From Campylorhamphus procurvoides (taxonomy: Eukaryota > Chordata > Aves > Passeriformes > Dendrocolaptidae): a stretch of 64,000 nucleotides of DNA. The notes under the pieces were generated by a model, which worked only from the letters and a program-made list of their open reading frames with translations, searched no databases and was not told the origin of the DNA. Shown piece by piece: positions 50,201-62,500 of the stretch. Position 1 is the stretch's first letter. The number at the start of each line of letters is the position of its first letter. Both the position numbers and the translations under genes were made by a program. The DNA is taken from positions 248,001 through 312,000 of the forward strand of contig WBMV01001910.1 of NCBI GenBank assembly GCA_013396655.1, in the 5' to 3' direction.

Positions 50201-53200
50201 TGGGGGATGTTGTTCAGGGTTGGTTTATTTTTTTTAAAGAAATGTTAACCAACTCATTACCATGAGGTTTCAAGACCAGATTTCCACTAATACACAATTT
50301 TTCACTAGTGGAAGTCTTAAGTAGAGCTGGAACTCTCAAGCCTCCGTAAAAACAGCAGCCATATCTAAAAGGCTATTTATTGACCTGCCTTAATAAAACC
50401 TTTCCAGTTCCATAATCTAAGCTTAAATACTAATAAGAGAATCTGAGTAACCCTACTACAGCAGTTTTCAGTCTCCATAGTGCCACTTTTCCTGCCTCCA
50501 GTTCGGAATGGCACAAAAGGGTCCAGTTTTAATTCTCACAGCCAACAACCAAAGTACTGTATAAAATACTCATTCCTTGCAATGTATGACCAGCTACAGA
50601 GGGTCACATATTACAGATGAAAGCTGTGGTACCTCAGATAAACCACGGAGGGTAATTGCTAACCTTAGCTGATTCAAAACATCTGGAAATTCCACAGTTC
50701 CCTCTTAGCTTTAAAACCTTCCCCAGATGCAAGAAAATTGACCAAGAAATATCTCCATCCTGCATTTAGTGCAAACTTGCCAATTTGAAAGCAAAAAAAG
50801 ACAGGTGGTTCACCAAGCTGTGTGAGTATTTGTGGGCTTTGCACACTCTTAACCCAAGGGGTGTAACAGTAGATGGAGTCAAGTCTCCAGGTTACAAAAA
50901 CACAGGAAAATGTTGAAAATTTGAAGCTTACAAGATTTTAATTCTTTTGGCACAAGTTTATGCCACGCATTCCAAAAAGGTAAGAAAAAAACATCCTATT
51001 TTTTAGTAGGTAATATTTTCATTTGAAGCTGGGAATCGATTCCCACTGTTTTGCATAAGAATACCCTACATTCCATCAATAGACACTGAACTAATAGAGC
51101 TTTGATCGACTGGTTTTGTCTTCCTGAATAATTACTCTTTATTGTAAAGGCTCTCTCTCATTCCTTCACATGAACAGTATTTTAGAACTTTTCAACAAGA
51201 ACAGTTCAACTTTGCTACTAAACAGCTGGCAGACAAAACCAAGCAGGGCAGACAGACTCATATGCAGGCAGCTTTAATCACCTAATTAAAGGAATTCTTA
51301 ATTCACATAATTGCAAATTCTATGGCCATTTTACCTTAACTACTCATATTATGGTCAAGAAAAACACCACAACCCATAAGTGAAGAGTTACTTGTAAAAT
51401 TTAAAACTCCTGTAAGTTAAGCATTTCAATTTTAACACCTAAGCAAATAATTACTGCCAAAAGTGCTTTTCTATCATTTAAAGATTTTAACACTGATACA
51501 GTTCAAAGAACATACTACTTCAATGTGGCACGTTGCCAACAATGCAGAGGAATCTGCAATCAAAACAGAATCTACAGCTTCAGAAAAACAATTTCCAAAG
51601 CATGCCATGGTACTCTACACACTGCATTTCAAAGGCCACCGTGCCACTTACCCTAACCAACATCCTTCAGTTTCTGCCTCTCTGGAAGCTGAAGGCAGAC
51701 AAGCAGAACACGAAGTTACTGCCAAATGAATAGGTTATTGACCAGTATTGGCTCTTTTGAGTCAGCAAGGTCCTCGTGTACCATTTCACAGCAAACTTGA
51801 TGTTGCATAGAGAGAGAAAAGACATTTTTCTCACACCCTCTGCCACTGCTTCTAATGATTTAATCTCACACTTGATTAGCTCATGTGAAGTCTGACCTTA
51901 AGAATTGCCTGGTGACAGAGGAAAGTGGAAGAAGATCTCATCTAAACCCATGACCACAATTTCTCCACAAGCTTCTGCTTCTCATTAGCTCACCATCTCT
52001 GGAAAGTCAAAGAAAATTATTGTCCTGGTTCTGCCCATATCCCTGGCAGGGCAAGGATGTGTGAACACATCTGGTACGCCCACAATTCAAACTTGGCATA
52101 TTTGTCGTGCAGCACAGTCAAGCTTTTTCTGCCCCACCATGCTCAGTTCTGGAGCTTCCTCAACATCTACACTTGTGAATCCCAGCAGGCTGAAGCCCAG
52201 CGATTTGGTCAAAATGGAGCAGACAGACACGCAGAGGGGTTAAACACTCTGCCAACAAAGGCTGCTCAGCCTTTTTAACGCTCTCCCATCGGGAGGTGTC
52301 AGTCTTCAAAGCAAGAGCCTCAGGAGAACACAAGGACCTGACATAGCAGTTTTACTGCTGCTAAAACCCTGAAAAACATTCAGCTGGTAATATCCTTAAA
52401 ATGCAAGAAAAGGTACAAGCAATTTGGCATTATTCCATGATTAAATAATTTAAATTTCTTATTTCATTTGGAATATTATACTCCTACTCTGTTTAATGAA
52501 TGAAATGTTGCAACAGCAGTGACTGCCTGTCTGTCTTTTAAGGCTCTCAGACAGCTGAGATCTTCTTTCCAGTCACCTATTTTGTAACTTTGATCCGGGG
52601 AATAACACAATCATAACAATAAATGTAGCTTTATAGAATACAAAAACATTCTCTAATAACAGTTTCAGTCATGTGGTATGTGTTTTCTAAGAGCTCTTTG
52701 GGATTTTTTTTAATAACAGGAAAATGGACATCAAGTACTTCACGTTTTGCTCTCTTCTGTATAGCAATTCTAATTTTCATTTCTGTTAATTCATTTCATA
52801 ATTTTCAAGTGTTGCACAAAACTATATTACAGAAAAGCTGAAATAGTATCAGTGTCTGGGGCATCAGGGCCAGGCGGTCACATCCAGATTTCTAAAAGCA
52901 ATACTTCAGATACATTAGGCAACCAGGTGTTTATTTAGCCAACAGAGGTTAAAAACAGAGACTAAGTTTCAGTAACCAACTACAATGCGCTACGTTGATT
53001 TTAAAAGAAGTAATTTTACTTAAAATGCTAACTAATAGAACCCCACAGTCTACTAAAATAATCTAATACATTACTGGTGTTGAAATGATACTAAAAACCC
53101 CTGAGTAAGATCAGAGGGTTCTGATGGCCCCTGGTCTCAGTATTAAGCCACGTGTATAATGTCCAAGACTGTTTCAAGTCTCTTAACTCAGATGCACATC

Positions 53201-53428
53201 AGAAAACCAAAATCCAAATTAAACACCTTTTCTTCCAACCAAGCCTTGTGAGAAGCCTCAGCATCCCAAGCTACTTTTCAGGGCTCAACTACACGATGAG
53301 TTAGAAATCTTCTGCTTCTGTTTTTCTTGGCACTGAAAAAGTGTTTATGAAGAACAATACTGAAAGCAGCATCTAATCTGCTCTTTTCAGTACTACCACT
53401 TACCACACTATGACAGACAAACACCTCA
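47208..53428. other. Unique A+T-rich DNA, no gene established
   Basis: Holds an 18-nt A run (49,909-49,926) and small splice-flanked minus-strand segments at 47,392-47,361, 49,306-49,267 and 51,681-51,652. The last has an unusually good acceptor (ctgccttcagcttccag) and donor (gtaagtgg) around 30 nt. No recognised repeat or RNA gene. Confidence 0.5.
49909..49926. repeat. Poly(A) run, 18 nt
   Basis: Uninterrupted 18-nt A run after 'aaaaattt'. No retroposed element is recognisable immediately 5' of it, so it is not assigned as an insertion tail. Confidence 0.95.
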
Positions 53429-54150
53429 GAATCACAGAATGCTAAGGGGTTGGAATGGACCTTAAAGATCCTCCAGTCCCAGTCCCCCCTGCCATGGGCA
53501 GGGACACCTCCCACTAGACCAGGCTGCTCAAAGCCTTGTCCAACCTGGCTTTGAACACTGCCAGGGTTGGGACATCCACAGCCTCCCTGAGCAACCTATT
53601 CCACTGTCTCACCACACTCACAGTAAAGAATTTCTTCCATATATCCAACCTAAATTTCGGTTCTTCCAGTTTGTACCAACTACTCCTTGCCCCACCACTA
53701 CAGCTCCTGATGAAGGGTCCCTCTCCAGCTTCCCTGTAGGGCCCCTTCAGATACTGGAAGGTTGCTAAGAGGTCTCCATGCAATCTTCTTTTCTCCAGGC
53801 TGGACAGCCCCACCTTTCTCAGCCTGCCTTCACAGTGGAGGTGCTCTAGTCCTCTTATCAACTTTGTGACCCTCCTCTGGACTTGCTCCAACAGCTCCAT
53901 GTCCTCCTGATGTTGGGGGCCCAGAGCTGGATGTAGCATTCCAGGTTGAGTCTCACACGAGGGGGCAGAAGCTCCTCCTCACAGGTGGCTTTTCTGAGCT
54001 GTGAGCCCACATGGCCAGGTCATGTTGAGTTTTTCCATCAACCATCACCCCTGAGTCTGCTCTCATCACTTCTCCACCCAACCTGTAGGTGTGTCTGGGA
54101 TTGCCATGACCCAGGCATAAGATTTTGCACTTGGCTTTGTTAATATACCA
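53429..54150 (-). mobile_element. CR1 LINE, about 720 bp
   Basis: The 3' terminus lies at 53,429 (plus strand 'agaatcacagaatgctaagg', 'ggttggaatggacc') and the element runs up to about 54,150. There the plus strand still reads 'gtctgggattgccatgaccc' and 'gcacttggctttgtt', the reverse complement of upstream ORF2 sequence, before similarity stops (5' truncation). It encodes the C-terminal part of the CR1 reverse transcriptase polyprotein (see separate entry). Part of the middle (about 53,960-54,050) is more diverged. It lies 260 bp from another same-orientation CR1. Confidence 0.95.
53514..53939 (-). pseudogene. CR1 ORF2 C-terminal fragment with intact frame (141 codons)
   Basis: An uninterrupted minus-strand frame encodes the C-terminal end of the CR1 ORF2 protein (endonuclease/reverse transcriptase of a non-LTR retrotransposon). 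The conserved landmarks appear in order: LLEQVQRRVTKLIRGLEHL, LRKVGLSSLEKRRLHGDLL, TFQYLKG, a serine/glycine-rich spacer, KFRLDIWKKFFTVSVVRQWN, RLLREAVDVPTLAVFKARLD and the terminal ALSSLV followed by a stop. The natural ORF2 terminus is therefore preserved. The endonuclease and the catalytic reverse transcriptase core are missing because of 5' truncation, so the copy cannot be active. Intactness over 141 codons points to a fairly recent insertion but may be partly luck. Confidence 0.92.
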
Positions 54151-54407
54151 GAATTTTTAGAAGTAAGGAAACAATCAAAGCTTCCTTCCTTCTGGAGTTA
54201 CTCTTTTAAACCCTCCACTAACAGAGGTGGAAACAAACACTGCACTTTATACACAAGGGAATTCTTTCTTTAAAGTGGAAGTACACATGTAAACTCACTG
54301 TGAGAAAATTATCACTTCTGAAAGAAAAATCCATGCAATTCACAATTTTTTACAAGACAGAGGAGAACACTTCTCTGATGCAGGTCAGAAAAATTAAACA
54401 GACTTTG

Positions 54408-54735
54408 AATCACAGAATTGTCCAGGTTGGAAAAGACCTTTAAGATCATTGAGTCCAATCATTAACCCAGCACTGCCAAGCCCACTACTAAACCATGTCC
54501 CCAAGTGCCACATCTACACATCTTTAAAATACCTCCAGGGATGGTGAATCAACCACTTCCCTGAGTATCCTGTGCCAACACTGGACAACCCTTTCAGTGA
54601 GTAAATTTTTCTTAATATCCACTCTAAACCACCCCTGGTTCAACTTGCATCCAATCTCCTCTTGTCCTATCACTTGTTACCTGGAAGAAGAGACTGCTAT
54701 TCCCATTTCAAGTGGTTATAAGTGTAATGGTTCCC
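54408..54735 (-). mobile_element. CR1 LINE of a different subfamily, about 330 bp
   Basis: Starts 'aatcacagaattgtccaggt' and 'tggaaaagacctttaagatc', followed by 'cattgagtccaatcattaac' and 'ccaagcccactactaaacc', then 'ccacttccctgagtatcctg' and 'aacccctggt'-like sequence. This is the reverse complement of a CR1 3' end that differs clearly from the neighbour at 53.4-54.1 kb (accattaaacc/ccccaagtgccacatctac type). Similarity fades after 'cttgttacctggaagaagag', so the end is approximate. Confidence 0.92.
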
Positions 54736-57700
54736 TCTTTTGGTTTTGAAGGGCTACCAAGGACAAAATGGAACACACTATTTTGAAACTGCATACAGTA
54801 AAATAGTGGTTTTATATTCACAGAAGTTATCAAAAATGAACCAAAGCTCATTTCTTTCACTGGGATTCCCCTTAAGGCTCAGTGCTGCTGAATGTAATAA
54901 AACTACCTTTTATATTTCCCTTCCATACAGAGGAGAAAAATTAAAAAAAACCACTAGCCTGAAGCAGGATTTCTTCTAGCCATGCCCACCCTTCCCTCTT
55001 CCAGAGACAGACTTGGGCTTAGGAGGTACCAACTCTTACAGTGCTGAAAGAAGAGTATTAGCCTTTTCTTCAAATTTTCACTCTTGTATATGTAATCCTG
55101 AATTTAGAATGAACTGCTTTCATCAAATAAATTTGTTAAGGTTTGTTTCCATTTGCTAGTTCCAAGATCAATCTTACCTTAGATGCTAGGAGTTAATAAG
55201 TATCATATGAATTTTGATAATCATTCTACCACAAAACTTGATAAATACATTAAAAGTATCCTGTGGAGCTTGCACTTTCAGTACAATAATTTGCACTGTC
55301 TTAAAACAAAGGAGAAAACCCTATATTTTTATCTGGCCTGAACCTGGCTCACACACCTGTTGGACAAATAAATGTGAAATGCAGCATTTTTTCTAGAATA
55401 CAGCTTTCATTCTACTCAAATTATTTACTCCCTCATTTTAGCAGAGGCTTAGTTACAGGAATAGAAGATAGAGATATTTTAAGCGTTTTGGGGGACTTAA
55501 AAACATCAAGCACATAATAGACAGTAAAAGTATTCATAATTATTGCATATATTGGTGACTTGGTTGAAACTTAGCACAGAAGTCTGGCCTCCTGCACACT
55601 GTCATTACATTTAGGGTTGTTAGCCTTATTTATCTGCACAAAGAAAACAAGGGGCACAGCTCAGCCAAATCCCCCAGAGGGAGGGCAGGGGGAAGGAAGG
55701 ACTGTTATTACATTCAAGCAGAAGTCTTTTCATTGCACCAAGTTTTGCTGGATTATTATTAAAACTGAAAGAAATGGCCCTGGGATCAGCAATTCATTCC
55801 TATGCGCCAGTGTATTATTTGATTTGTATATGTAGATTTCCAGAGGTGATTTCCCAGCTATTGTCAAGGCCATTAGAAACCATCCTTCTTCACTACAGTG
55901 TAGGTCTACCAGCATAGCAATATTCTTATGAATTCAGACAGCTAAATCATGTGAAGAGCTGATTCCTAACGCTAGCTATATTATTTCTATTATCTCCTTA
56001 CAAAGAAAAATTATCTTTTTGTATCCTAGATAAATCTGTAACTACTAGGATTGGTATGTTATGCTCTCCATTTCTTTTTTAAATTTATCCATCCATTCAT
56101 CACCTGCAAGACCCACGGATATAATTAGTGAACACCCTTTTAAAGTATCCTGAAGCAAATGAGTATCCTTGCACAGTGAGAGCATGACCATAACAAAGCC
56201 CTCTTTTAATATTCCATTAAAAGTTTAGAGAACAATTCCCCCAAGAACCAACTGGGATACCTAGTCTGTGCCTGGGAAACTGCTACCATTTCCATCTGGT
56301 CACTTTTAGAATCTAATTCTAAAAGAGATTGATTCCAGATGAAGAAAATAAAAAAAAAAAAAAAAGAAAAAAAAAAGAAAAAAACCCAGATCTCTGAAGG
56401 TAAAATTTACCATGGTTCAAAAACAACATAGCTACTATCAAATTTCTGGCTAATATTTTTTTATCCTACAGCCCAGTGAGCATCACAGAAGACACACACG
56501 TGTTTGCAGAACCCTTAACCATATCCCCTCAATCCTTCCCACAGCCTTCACAAATAGGATGATTCTTCACTAGGCACATATTTCTTCTCTTCTGTTGTGA
56601 TTCAGATAGAACTCAAGTGTCCTCTATCAGAAGGCAAAGCAAAACGAGCACCACACATTATTCCAAGAAATGAACAAGCATACACTTCTAGTATCCACCA
56701 CGACTCAAAGCATTTAGATATTTTGTATAGATATATACTTCAGATAGTTTACATGAGAAAGCATTCATGTTAAACTTATGATTCATGTTAAAGTTAGCAC
56801 CTTAAGAGAATTTCAATTAACTGCCAGTGCTAATGAGAAAAAGGCAGGATAACTATTAGGGTTAAAGAAATTAACTTTGCCAGCAAATCATGAAGGTGCT
56901 CTAAGAAATAGGGCAGTCTGAAATTGCTTTAAAATTTCTTTTAAATAAGAGGGGGGACGAGGGGGTAACCTAAACACTACTCTGCCCTCAGTCAATTACA
57001 AATAATAGATACTTTAGAAAACTGACTCTAAGCAGCACTTGCCATCAGCATTTTAGAAGCCTCAGCAGAGCACAGAATTCCCCATTCCACAACGCCCTAA
57101 GAACTACAATGACTCTGCTTTAACTGCACAACATCTTGAGGGACACATAAACAAAAACTCTGAAAAACTCATACTGAAGCAGAAAAGTGCTCACAGCTTG
57201 TAGCACATATTGTATTAACATGCTTGACCTTAAACAGATTATTTAATCCATTTATGAACTTGGAGTAAAAAAACAAAAATAAAAAAAGCCAATTGCTTTT
57301 TGGGACATGTTTTGAAACATGGTAGAGAGTGGCAGGCGCAGGATGAGCTGAGCTCTGTGCTGGGCTAGGGTGCTTTTCAGCCGTGCCCTCAAGGTTGGAT
57401 GCCAGTTCTGTCACTCAGAAAACAGTGAGCAGGGAAACTCTGTGCCATTCCCTCACGTGTCTAAAGAGAGGAATAGAAACTACTTAAAGCTATGCTACGT
57501 GCACCAGATATTGTTTTGCTGTAGCAATAATTCTGGCAGGTTGAACGTGCAGTTTGTGATGCCTTCTCAAGTGTTTATGGCTGCTCCCCTTACGTCATGT
57601 CCTTATGGGTGTACAAACAAATTCAGATATCTGACTGGAAAAAGCAACACACTGAGATGCCACACTTATTTTTTCAGGCAACCATTTGGCACATAGAGCA

Positions 57701-58766
57701 AAAGCAGACTGCTGCATGCTCAAAGAGCCTCATGGACTAGCTGATCTAGGGCAAATAATTTCAAATCACTTAAGAGCAAAGATAATGATTCTCCCTCTAA
57801 TGCAATCAGCATGCTGCTTAAAGCACACATTTCCTGGGGTACTTGCCAGCAGAACAAACCTCATCCACAGTAGTGTATATCCAAATCACTGTTTCAATTT
57901 AAAACAAAGATTTCTCAAAACAACACTTGAATTCTGAGAATAACTTACAAATCACTTTCTTCAGATTTTTAGTATGCTTAAAACCATTTTTTTCCACTTC
58001 TAAAATCCAATTACCATAAAAATTAAACTTTTATTCATTTGTTTATATTAAGAAGTATGAGATGAAGGTGCAAGACATGATATCTAGAGATTTTCCATGT
58101 TTTCAGTTGCTACATCCTCCTTCTTTGCAGATGGAGTCTGGCTGTGCAATGGAACAGATAGGAACAATGCTACAGCCTAAAGACAGGGTAGATCCAGAGC
58201 AACTCTTTGGGGCTATAAATTAGAAGGTACAGCAGAGAAATCACAAGGTTAGTTTGACTTGCTCTTGATACTAAGAACATTACAAATGATAATATAAAAG
58301 CTATTTTCAGTCCCACCTCTGTCCTGCACAGAACACTTGCATACCAAATCTTGAGACTATTAGCTCTAAAGGTGCCCAAAGAAAACAAATTAACCTCATC
58401 CATTCCCATCAGCACCAGATGAATTAATTTTTTCTCTTCTGTAATGTACAACTGCCCAAATTAGAAATGTGCAAATGACAAATTTCAAAGAGGAGAGCCC
58501 TGGAAGTTGTGAACAGAATAGGAATGGTGTGAAACAGAAAGCTGATGCAGGTTCCTGGCAGTCAGTGAAGACTTTACACACAACAGTTCCAGTATCAGTG
58601 GCCTTTGCCTATCATGTCAGAGCCTCATGTGGCATTAACAGATACAGATCTGCTGGCTGAAGTCAAACTCAACTATTTTAAAACTAATTAAATTCAGCTG
58701 CCTTTTTGTCCCCTAACATTTTTTTGACCATTGACAATTTGCGAGCAATGATGGTTAAAAAACAAC
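54736..58766. other. Unique A+T-rich DNA, no gene seen
   Basis: Contains an A-rich simple tract at 56,346-56,386 and an extended imperfect hairpin at 56,293-56,341. No recognised exon, RNA gene or transposon. Confidence 0.55.
56346..56386. repeat. A-rich simple tract
   Basis: About 41 nt of A interrupted by single T or G residues (aaaataaaa…gaaaaaaaaaagaaaa). It follows directly after the stem-loop at 56,293-56,341. No retroposed body is recognisable upstream. Confidence 0.9.
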
Positions 58767-59515
58767 CATCACAGAATATCCTGAGCTGCAGGACACCAAC
58801 AAGGATCAAAAGTCCAATTCCTGGCCCTGCAATAGCTCCAAAAATCACACCATGTGCCTGGGAGCGTTGCCCAAAGGCTTGTTGAGCTCTGCCAGCCTTG
58901 GTGCTGTGACCACTGCCCTGGGGAGTCTGTTCCAGTGCCCAACCACCCGCTGGGTGAGGAACCTTTTCCTGATATCCAACCCAAACCTCCCCTGACACTT
59001 CAGGCCATTCCCTCGGTCCTGTCACTGTCCCCACAGAGCAGAGATCAGTGCTTGCCCCTCCTCTGCCCCTCACGAGGAAGTTGTAACTGCAATGAGCTCT
59101 CCCTTCAGTCTCCTCTTCTCCAGCTGAACAGAACAAGTGCCCTCAGCCACTCCTCATACAGCTTCCCTTCCAGAGCCTTCACCATCTCACTGCCCTCCTT
59201 TGGACATTGTCTAACAGCTTAATGTCTCATATTGCAGTGCTCCGAACTGCCCCAATATTCCAGGTGAGGCCGCCCCAGTGCAGAGCAGAGCGGGACAATC
59301 CCCTCCCTCGCCTGGCTGGCGATGCTGTGCCTGATGCCCCCCAGGACAGGGTAGGCCCTCCTGGCTGCCAGGGCACTGCTGCTCGTGTTCAACTTGCCAT
59401 TCACCAGGACCTCCAGGTCCCTTTCTGTGGTGCTGCTCTCCAGCATCTCATTCCCTGGTCTATCAATACATCCCAGGTGCAGAATCCAGCACCTGTCTTT
59501 GCTGAACTTCATAGA
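58767..59515 (-). mobile_element. CR1 LINE, about 750 bp, decayed ORF2
   Basis: Starts 'atcacagaatatcctgagct' and continues through 'ccaattcctggccctgca', 'tgtgcctgggagcgttgccc', 'ctgttccagtgcccaacc', 'gaaccttttcctgatatcca', 'gtcctgtcactgtcccca' and 'tgaggccgccccagtgcaga' to 'gaacttcatagaga'. All follow a bird CR1 in reverse complement. A minus-strand frame (59,545-59,219) keeps ORF2 signatures: ILHLGCIDR, ERDLEVLVNGKLN, AARRAYPVLGGIRHSIASQA and LCSALGRPHLEYWG. The frame is then broken, and the following KRRLKGEL and GHWNRLPRAVVTAP-like parts lie in other frames. This copy is therefore frameshifted as well as 5'-truncated. A 150-codon frame at 59,136-58,684 is a shadow. Confidence 0.95.
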
Positions 59516-62500
59516 GAGGATAAGCAAGATGGAAGTGTCATTCACTGCTAAGCCTACAAAATAATAAAATTAAACCCAAAACTAATAAAGCTCAAGATAC
59601 TACATTTTTTCTAGAATCCATAGCAAAATAAATAAATCCATCTGTTCAGATTACTAACACTAGTCCAAGCGTCACCTGACTGAGAAACTTTTACCTGGTA
59701 CTGCCACTGACCTTCAAGGGAGGTCCCACCCATCAATATCAAAGTAGTTGCTGTTCAATGGTACAGTGGTTCAATGTCCTGCTGGCAAACCAGCAGTCAA
59801 CTTTTTGCTTTCATCTTTCACTATTGTTTCTCTATATGGAATACTCTAAGTAGATGCTGTTTTCCAGTCAAAATATTTTTTCCTCTTTGAGCAAAGACAT
59901 TTTTCTGTGTCTAGAAACAACAGCATGTTTCATTTATTGGGTTTTCCTCCCCTATTTATATTCTTTCATATCATAAGCTGCATACTAATGCTTAAAGAGT
60001 GGTTTATTTATCAGTAACAAAGTTACATATAACAAACATCTACTTATTCACAGCAAGATTAGAGTATGAATATGGCTTCCCACAGAGTATTCCCGAATCA
60101 AAATACATCAAATCAGACAGCAAAACCAAAAATAAGTAGAGTTGAAGAGACCTAAAGCTACACAATGATTCCTGAGAACAGTTGCCAAATTTTCTGTATT
60201 GCCAACAACTAAGGCTTCTCTCCTGGAAGAATCAAAGACAAAGTACAGAAAGGGACTTTTAAAAACCAAAACAACTCACCCACAAACAGAAGGGGAAGTT
60301 GGGTAATGCAGCAACATCTCTTCATTCACTAAATGTGTACATAATTCCTCCTAAGAATTGCTGAGGGGAAATTATTTTGTTCTTCCTGGAGTTTCTCCTG
60401 CAACACAGAGTTCATCCATGGAAGCTGCAGCTTGTCACCTTCCTAGGCGTCCACAGCTACACGCTACCTGCCATTTCCCAAAACAGATCCATTTAGGACT
60501 CTGATTCGTGGTTTTTTGAGCAGTCAGAGGGATTTTGTAAACAATTTATTATTTTGACAGGTATTTGTATGACAGTTGATTTGCACCATGATATTTCTAA
60601 CGCTCAGATGAAAATAAAAATGTATGCACTGGGTTTTGTTGGTTTTTTTTTTTTTTTTTTTTTTCTCAAAGAGTGCTGAGAGCAAACTGATCTAGGAGAG
60701 AAAACTCATGTTCTAGCAGAGGCATATGCCCTGGAGAGGAGGACCAGTTGGTCTTGGTGTAATCATTGAAAAACAGCTCAACACAGAACCTTCACATAAC
60801 TATTTTGCTATTCCATGGGTTTTCTATTTGAGGGCAACAGCTCAAAGCTCCAGAGCAAAGGGCAAGGCCAGGTCTTCCAAAGATGCTGCCAATGGAGGGC
60901 TGGTGCCTCAGAGGCCTCACCTGCCCAGCACACCTTCAACCCTGCCCCACCACAGGGAAACATCAGGCAACACAATGGAACCCACCCCACAGGTAACCTC
61001 AGACACTTGCCCTTCTCCCAGACAGCAACAGCCAAACAACCCTCCTCCTGCACTGCCTGCTTGGATTAGTCTTACCCCAAAGATAACACCAAACTAACTG
61101 AATAAGATGGGTAAGAATAATACTATATATATATTTGTCTGTTTGGAGAGTCATAGGGAAAAAGAATAAAGGAAAACTGGACCCACACACACTCCCCTGC
61201 TCTCTGCAATCCTTGCCTTCTGGTGATGAACAAAGCACAATTCTCACCCAGCTTCCATGGAAATCAAACAAATTAGCACCACAGAGGATAAGCAGAACCC
61301 AACTGCATTTATACTGCAGAAAACTTCAGCACCTTGAATTCTGTGGCAGAATTTTGACACAATTCTGTAATTGCTTTTGAAATAGCACTAGCTTTAAATT
61401 TTTGAACAAGTTTCCTTTAGTGAAAACTAAATTTAAGAGCCCACTAAATTGGAGGTCCATCAGCTTTACAGGAACTATTAAGTGGAGATTTAATTCCATG
61501 CCCTGTACTTAGACTGAAGGAAACTCAAGAGCTTGCTGTCAGTAAGTCAACACAAGTTTCAGAAAATTCTGGCAGTAAGGTCACTGTTGATCCACACAGG
61601 ATTTGCATTCTTTAGGCAGCAAAAAGAAAAATGCAGTAGTTTTGCAGCTGTAGCCCAACATATCTTCAATTTCAAATATTAAGAAATGCTCTACTTGGAG
61701 GTGAAAATTGGTTGGCATTGTAAGATAAGCCACTGATTTAGCTGGTTTACTGAAAAATCATTAGGCTCAAAAGGTTAAATGGGTGTTAAATTAAAAGCAG
61801 ATTGTTAAAATTTGATTATGGAGGCACAGTATTTCTTATTGCATGGTGAATGATGAGTGGGTGTTAAAGTCATTCAATCTCTTGAACAACTGGGCTCTCC
61901 AGTAGATGGAAAAAGCAATCACAGTTTGTTAACTGAACCATTTGAATATTTTCCACCCTTACAACATCCCTTCTAACACACATAAAATATTTCCCACATA
62001 AAGTAAATAAGAACTTACTTTAATAATGTGGCAAGGAATTAGTTCATTATATTAGTTACTAGTCTTTCTGTCTTGATGAATAGTTAAATATAATTATAAC
62101 ACAACAGTAAGAGTCACAAAATATGTCAGGTTTAATGGCTTTCTAAAAATTACAACATAATACTGATATGCCTGGTAACACTGACATTATATAGCCTCTA
62201 AAACATGGACCACAAGAAAAAGTGCCACTACCAAGTGGGAAATTAATACAGCTCATGCAGAAAAGGGTGTTGGGATGAAAATGGAGCAACTAGACAAAAT
62301 GCAAACACAACAAGAGCTATTGGAGAAAATAAAACCAGGAGGCAGATGAAGAACTGGTGTCTTCATACAAAACTGGAAGAAAGAGCTGCCTCTCTCTGTA
62401 GACACAGGGAAAGAAAGCCAACAGAATTAAAGTAAAGAAACAAAAAGACCCAACTAACCTAAACTGTGTTAAATCCCAGATGAGGCAACTAGACCTAAAG

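Noticed and set aside
52024..52330. 'tgtcctggttctgcccatat' resembling the start of a common bird ERV LTR
   Set aside because: Only about 11 bases agree; the following sequence does not match, and no matching end or target duplication was found.
58684..59136. 150-codon minus-strand frame
   Set aside because: Lies in the CR1 copy at 58.8-59.5 kb in a mixture of frames; it is a shadow of the decayed element.
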